Origin: Nakamurella sp040546275
GTDB taxonomy: Bacteria; Actinomycetota; Actinomycetes; Mycobacteriales; Nakamurellaceae
Assembly: GCF_040546275.1 (NCBI RefSeq)
Contig: NZ_JBEPNO010000001.1
Coordinates: forward strand, 1 to 64,000
Direction of reading: 5' to 3'
DNA length: 64,000 nucleotides
Shown: positions 60,028-64,000 of the stretch, one piece after another
How the letters are laid out: every line of letters begins with the position of its first letter
How positions within the stretch are numbered: position 1 is the first letter of the stretch
Notes under the pieces: generated by a model
Database searches by the model: none
What the model saw: the letters and a program-made list of their open reading frames with translations, nothing else
What the model was told of the DNA's origin: nothing
Made by a program: the position numbers and the translations under genes

Positions 60028-62802
60028 ATGCAGGTCACACGACAACGGCGGCCAGCCACACGGCGCCGCCTCGGTCGCCGATCGCGAATCGTCGCCGTCG
60101 GCACCACCGCGATCCTGATCGCCGGCGCCGGCGCCGCCTACGCGTCCACTTCGCAGTTCGGACACCGTGAGGTCGGCACGCAGTACAAGGACGGGCTGCA
60201 GATCTCGTCCGACCAGGTCATCGAGCCGCTCGGCGATCGCCTGTTCACCAAGTACGGCAAGTTCATGGCGTCGACGCCCAGCCCCGACGGGCGTTACCTT
60301 GCCGTCACGAGCACCGACAAAAGCGTTGTGCTGCAGATGTTCGACCTCAAGAACTACCGCCTCGTCTACACCGTCGGTTCGGCGACGTTCGCGAACCAGG
60401 CGACCAAGGACGGCACCGTCGGGCAGGGCGGGCCGGCGTGGTCGCCCGACGGCAAGGCGCTGTGGCTGCCGCAGGCCAACGGCCTCACCCGGTACCCGGT
60501 CAATGCCGGCGGCACGCTCGGCGCGCCGATGACCGTCACCCTGCCAACGGTGAACGGCGCAGCGCCGCTGCCGGGCAAGGCCGTCTACACCCCTGACGGC
60601 AGGGGCCTCTACGTCCCGGTCAACGGCCAGAACACCGTCGTCTCCCTCAACCCGGTCACCGGCAAGGTGCAACACACCTGGAACGTGGGCATCGCCCCGC
60701 GCGAGCTGGCCTTCGTCGGCTCGAAGCTGTACGTGAGCAACGAAGGTGGACGGTTCGCCAAGCCGGGCGAGACGACGATCAACTCCTACGGCACCCAGGT
60801 GCCCGCCGACCCGTACCTGGGAACGTCCACCACCGGCACCCTCAGCGTCATCGACACCACGTCAAGGTCGGCAAGCGTGAAGTCGATCGCGGTCGGACTG
60901 CACCCCACCGCGCTCTACATCAGCGGAAAAGCGCTGTTCGTCGCCAATACCAACAGTGACACCGTCTCGGTGGTCAACACCACGAACGACAAGGTCGTCC
61001 AGACCATCGCCACCCAGCCATGGACGAAGTCGACCGTCGGCTACGAGCCGACCGGCATTGCTCTGACCAAGGGCCACCTGCTCGTCACGTTGGGGCGTGC
61101 GAACGCTGTCGCGGTCTACCGCTACTCCGGCGCACCGCAGGACCCGGTGAGCTACCTCGGCCTGCTGCCCACCGACTACTACCCCGAGGACGTCACGGTC
61201 GCCGGCGGGCAGGTCGTGGTCACCAACACCCGCGGCATCGACGCCCGGGGGCCGGAGCTGACCGTCACCAAGGGCCAGGGCACCGTGCCGGCCACGGGAC
61301 ACGGCACCCACAGCACCACCGGATCGCTGACGAAGTTCACCTTGCCGACCGACCAGCAGATCGCGAAGGACACCGCCACGGTGTTCGCCCAGAACGGTTG
61401 GGGGACAACGGATGCAGCCCAGGCAAAGGGCCCGTCCAAGGCGCCCGTCGCAATCCCGACCCGGGTCGGTGACCCGTCCACGATCAAACACGTGTTCGTG
61501 CTGGTCAAGGAAAACCGCACCTACGACCAGGTGTTCGGCGACATCGCGAAAGGCAATGGGGACAGCACACTCGCACAGTTCGGTGCGAAGGTGACGCCCA
61601 ACCAGCACGCGCTGGCCAACCAGTTCGGGCTGTACGACAACACCTACGACATCGGCACCAACTCCGCCGAGGGTCACAACTGGCTGATGCAGGGCGACAA
61701 CCCGGAATACACCGAGTCCTCCGCCGGGGAGTACATCCGCAGCTACGACACCGAGGACGACGTCCTTGGTCACCAGCGTTCGGGCTTCCTCTGGACCTCC
61801 GCCCAGGACGCGGGAGCCACCGTGCGCAACTTCGGTGAGTTCACCCAGTTCGAGACCAAGCCCGCCGATGCGACCTGGCAGAAGTACTACTGCGCCGCCA
61901 CCAACGTCGACCAGGGCGGCGACCCCGCCCAGCTGACCGACCCGGCGATCAAGCAGGACACGGAGTCACCGATTCCGTCGCTCAACGCGATCACGAACCA
62001 CGACTACCCGAAGTTCGACACCGACATCCCGGACCTGTACCGCTACAACATCTGGAAGCAGGACTTCGAGAAGAACGGTCCTGCGAACCTGAACATGTTC
62101 TGGCTGTCCAGCGACCACACCGGCGGCACCCCGGACCCGCAGGCGCAGGTCGCCGACAACGACCTCGCCGTCGGCAAGATGGTGCAGGAGATCTCGCACA
62201 GCCCCTACTGGAAGGACTCCGCGATCTTCGTCGTCGAGGACGACAGCCAGGACGGCGTCGACCACGTCGACGGACACCGCGCACCGATCCAGATCATCAG
62301 CCCGTACGCGAAGCGCGGCGTCGTCGACAGCACCTACTACACCCAGATCACCATGGTGCGCACCATCGAGCAGATCCTCGGGGCGCAGCCGCTGAACCAG
62401 AAGCTCGCCGCCGCAACGCCCATGGCCGGCGCGTTCACCAACACGCCCAACCTGACGCCGTTCACCGCCGTCAAGAACCAGGTCCCACTCACCGAGGGCG
62501 TCAGCCCGGCACCGGCCTGCGGTACCGACCCCGTCGGCAGAACTGGGACTGCGGCGACCAGGGCGACGACCCCGGCCATCCCTGCTGCGCAGCAGGGTAT
62601 TGCAGCGCTGTGGACGACCTGGGCCAAGAGCCAGCGCTTCACCGGCAACAGGGCCGTACCGGACTACGCCGACCCGGAGCAGATGAACCGCTACACCTGG
62701 TACCGGACCAACGGGTACACCAAGCCCTACCCCGGGGACCCGAGGATCTACCCCCCGGCCCAGGTCCCCGGCGCCTACATCCCAAGCTCGGACACCGAGT
62801 GA
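60028..62802 (+). CDS. Secreted beta-propeller/phosphoesterase
   Basis: A 924-residue exported protein with a basic N-terminus and signal segment (IVAVGTTAILIAGAGAAYAS). Residues 65-440 form a YVTN-type beta-propeller (SPDGRYLAVTSTDK, GTLSVIDTTSRSAS, NSDTVSVVNTTNDKVVQTI). Residues 490-830 are an alkaline-phosphatase-superfamily phosphoesterase: VKENRTYDQVFGDI (metal and nucleophile Thr region), SAEGHNWLMQGDNPEY, and VVEDDSQDGVDHVDGHRAP (metal ligands). It starts 3 bases after the permease stop, so it is translated together with the exporter. The substrate may be a phospholipid or other phosphoester; not determinable here. Confidence 0.88.
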   Translation: MQVTRQRRPATRRRLGRRSRIVAVGTTAILIAGAGAAYASTSQFGHREVGTQYKDGLQISSDQVIEPLGDRLFTKYGKFMASTPSPDGRYLAVTSTDKSVVLQMFDLKNYRLVYTVGSATFANQATKDGTVGQGGPAWSPDGKALWLPQANGLTRYPVNAGGTLGAPMTVTLPTVNGAAPLPGKAVYTPDGRGLYVPVNGQNTVVSLNPVTGKVQHTWNVGIAPRELAFVGSKLYVSNEGGRFAKPGETTINSYGTQVPADPYLGTSTTGTLSVIDTTSRSASVKSIAVGLHPTALYISGKALFVANTNSDTVSVVNTTNDKVVQTIATQPWTKSTVGYEPTGIALTKGHLLVTLGRANAVAVYRYSGAPQDPVSYLGLLPTDYYPEDVTVAGGQVVVTNTRGIDARGPELTVTKGQGTVPATGHGTHSTTGSLTKFTLPTDQQIAKDTATVFAQNGWGTTDAAQAKGPSKAPVAIPTRVGDPSTIKHVFVLVKENRTYDQVFGDIAKGNGDSTLAQFGAKVTPNQHALANQFGLYDNTYDIGTNSAEGHNWLMQGDNPEYTESSAGEYIRSYDTEDDVLGHQRSGFLWTSAQDAGATVRNFGEFTQFETKPADATWQKYYCAATNVDQGGDPAQLTDPAIKQDTESPIPSLNAITNHDYPKFDTDIPDLYRYNIWKQDFEKNGPANLNMFWLSSDHTGGTPDPQAQVADNDLAVGKMVQEISHSPYWKDSAIFVVEDDSQDGVDHVDGHRAPIQIISPYAKRGVVDSTYYTQITMVRTIEQILGAQPLNQKLAAATPMAGAFTNTPNLTPFTAVKNQVPLTEGVSPAPACGTDPVGRTGTAATRATTPAIPAAQQGIAALWTTWAKSQRFTGNRAVPDYADPEQMNRYTWYRTNGYTKPYPGDPRIYPPAQVPGAYIPSSDTE

Positions 62803-62844
62803 ACTGACCCGCTCCAGTTGGCGCACCGACCACCAACACCACCG

Positions 62845-62880
62845 CGACCGCCCCGCCGGGATTGCCCGGCGGGGCGGTCG
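62845..62880 (+). terminator. Strong intrinsic hairpin
   Basis: A perfect 16-bp stem, CGACCGCCCCGCCGGG with CCCGGCGGGGCGGTCG, and an ATTG loop lies 42 bases after the phosphoesterase stop. It is almost certainly the operon terminator. Confidence 0.85.
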
Positions 62881-63032
62881 TGTCCACCGGCCGACCGATG
62901 TCAGCCATGACAACCCGATCCGGGTACACAGTTTTCCCGTGGGCATTCCCTCGGCTGGGTAACGGCCGGTGAACCCTGCCGATGGATCGACTGTGCCGCC
63001 AACGATCAATCCTCCCGTCTGATTGGAACTCC

Positions 63033-64000
63033 GTGAAATTCCTTCGATCGACTGCCGTCGCTGCCTGTGCTGCTGCCGCACTGACGCTGACGAGCTCCCT
63101 CAGTCCTGCCGCGGCCGGACCCGGCCATGACGACGATCATGGCCGGGATTCGTTCACCTTCGCGGTGATCGGTGACATTCCCTACGGCGATGCGCAGATT
63201 GCGAAGTTCCCTGCCGTGATCAAGCAGATCAACGCAGACCCCAAGGTCGCCTTGGTCGACCACCTCGGCGATATCAAAAGCGGATCATCGATCTGTTCTG
63301 ATAGCTACTTCCAGCAGGTCAAGAAACAGTTCGACAATTTCGCGGACCCCTTGGTCTACACCGTCGGCGACAACGAGTGGACCGACTGCCACCGGCTGAA
63401 CAACGGCGCGTACAACCCCCTGGAACGCCTGGCGAAAATTCGTTCGGTGTTCTTCGCCCACCCCGGACAAACCCTCGGCCGGCATCCGGCTCCGGTGAAA
63501 TCTCAGGTAGCGCATGGGTATCCAGAAAATGTTGCCTACACCCGAGCCGATGTGGCGTTCGCGGCAGTGCACATCGTGGGCAGCAACAACAGTCTCGCCC
63601 CTTGGACCGGCAACATCGGACCGACACCGGAGCAGAGCGCCGAAGTGCTCGGCCGGACCGCGGCCGGTATCCAGCTGATTCGGGAAACGTTCGCCCGCGC
63701 CCGCGCCGAACACCAGCGGGCGGTGGTGCTGCTCACCCAGGCCGACATGTTCGACCCGACGGTCAGCAACCCGGTCTTCGCCGACTACTTCGCCTTCCAG
63801 CCCATCGTCGCCGCAATCGCCCAGGAGTCCGCAACCTTCCGCGGCCCGGTGTATCTGTTCAACGGCGACAGTCATGTCTACAACGACGACCACCCATTGG
63901 CCGTGGGTTCGAGCTGGCTGACGTTCTATGGAATCAGCACACCCGTGACCAACCTGACCCGGGTCACCGTCGACGGATCGACCGGTGTCGACAACTACCT
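63033..64000 (+). CDS. Secreted metallophosphoesterase (partial, runs off the window)
   Basis: From GTG 63033 the frame stays open to the window end (322 codons). A signal peptide (FLRSTAVAACAAAALTLTSS, then SPAAAG) is followed by calcineurin-like metal motifs: FAVIGDIPYGD, DHLGDIKSG, YTVGDNEWTDC, and NGDSHVYND. These are the GD-x-H/Y, GD, GDN and GH-like sets of the family, with the last as SH. It is likely a phosphatase or nuclease released by the cell. It has its own transcript after the strong terminator; a ribosome site is not obvious. Confidence 0.85.
   Translation, partial: MKFLRSTAVAACAAAALTLTSSLSPAAAGPGHDDDHGRDSFTFAVIGDIPYGDAQIAKFPAVIKQINADPKVALVDHLGDIKSGSSICSDSYFQQVKKQFDNFADPLVYTVGDNEWTDCHRLNNGAYNPLERLAKIRSVFFAHPGQTLGRHPAPVKSQVAHGYPENVAYTRADVAFAAVHIVGSNNSLAPWTGNIGPTPEQSAEVLGRTAAGIQLIRETFARARAEHQRAVVLLTQADMFDPTVSNPVFADYFAFQPIVAAIAQESATFRGPVYLFNGDSHVYNDDHPLAVGSSWLTFYGISTPVTNLTRVTVDGSTGVDNY

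Noticed and set aside
1..64000. CRISPR array or insertion sequence
   Set aside because: No regularly spaced direct repeats with unique spacers and no transposase frame were found in the window.

Overview
This is high-GC, gene-dense chromosomal DNA of an actinomycete (Actinomycetota). The evidence is strong G/C bias at third codon positions, GTG and TTG starts, GGAGG-type ribosome sites, a DevR/DevS (DosR/DosS) pair very close to the mycobacterial one, GAF-ANTAR regulators, Tat and lipobox signals, and an LPXTG-anchored surface protein. Genus cannot be fixed from the sequence; a Nakamurella/Frankia-like soil actinomycete is my guess. No rRNA gene, complete tRNA gene or CRISPR array was seen.

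Region 1 (1-19100) looks like a dormancy/hypoxia (DosR-like) island. It holds two universal stress proteins, a class II glutamine amidotransferase, a cupin, a three-BON-domain protein, an MscS channel, two zinc alcohol dehydrogenases, a nitroreductase, the response regulator DevR, its GAF-type sensor kinase DevS (haem-ligand His kept), a CHAD protein and two GAF/ANTAR proteins. Five DevR-box-like palindromes with a GGGAC..(G)CCC core lie in front of several of these genes. The island carries two paralogues of pyruvoyl-dependent histidine decarboxylase. The one beside devR keeps the Ser-Ser self-cleavage site. The other has Pro-Pro there and should be unable to make the pyruvoyl cofactor. Remnants of a nitroreductase, a second BON protein and an AI-2E-type transporter show ongoing decay.

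Region 2 (19100-30500) is accessory DNA. It contains an SDR dehydrogenase with a 24-bp palindromic operator and a TetR regulator, a tyrosine integrase next to a 3' tRNA fragment (a probable attachment-site scar), three consecutive secreted lipoproteins, a lipoprotein with seven Cys-x(n)-Cys repeats, remnants of a sugar permease and a phospholipase-D-like protein, and a MarR/quinone-oxidoreductase pair.

Region 3 (30500-40650) is a coherent catabolic locus. An aryl-alcohol-type dehydrogenase and a benzaldehyde-type dehydrogenase are under an IclR regulator. Divergent to it is a tightly overlapping six-gene operon: Tat-exported binding protein, two ATPases, two permeases of the branched-chain amino acid (Liv) type, and a second aldehyde dehydrogenase. 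Two near-identical GTTTC-N7-G(A/G)AAC operators flank the iclR gene. The likely job is uptake and oxidation of an aromatic alcohol or aldehyde.

Region 4 (40650-64000) has a GAF-GGDEF protein, a small conserved protein and a TetR regulator, then a 10.4-kb gene for a 3458-residue cell-wall-anchored protein with about 22 DUF11-like repeats ending in LPNTG. Remnants of an OmpR-type regulator and a TMEM175-like channel follow, then an OsmC/ACT pair opposite an ArsR regulator. Last come an ABC exporter operon ending in a beta-propeller phosphoesterase, and a secreted metallophosphoesterase that runs off the window.
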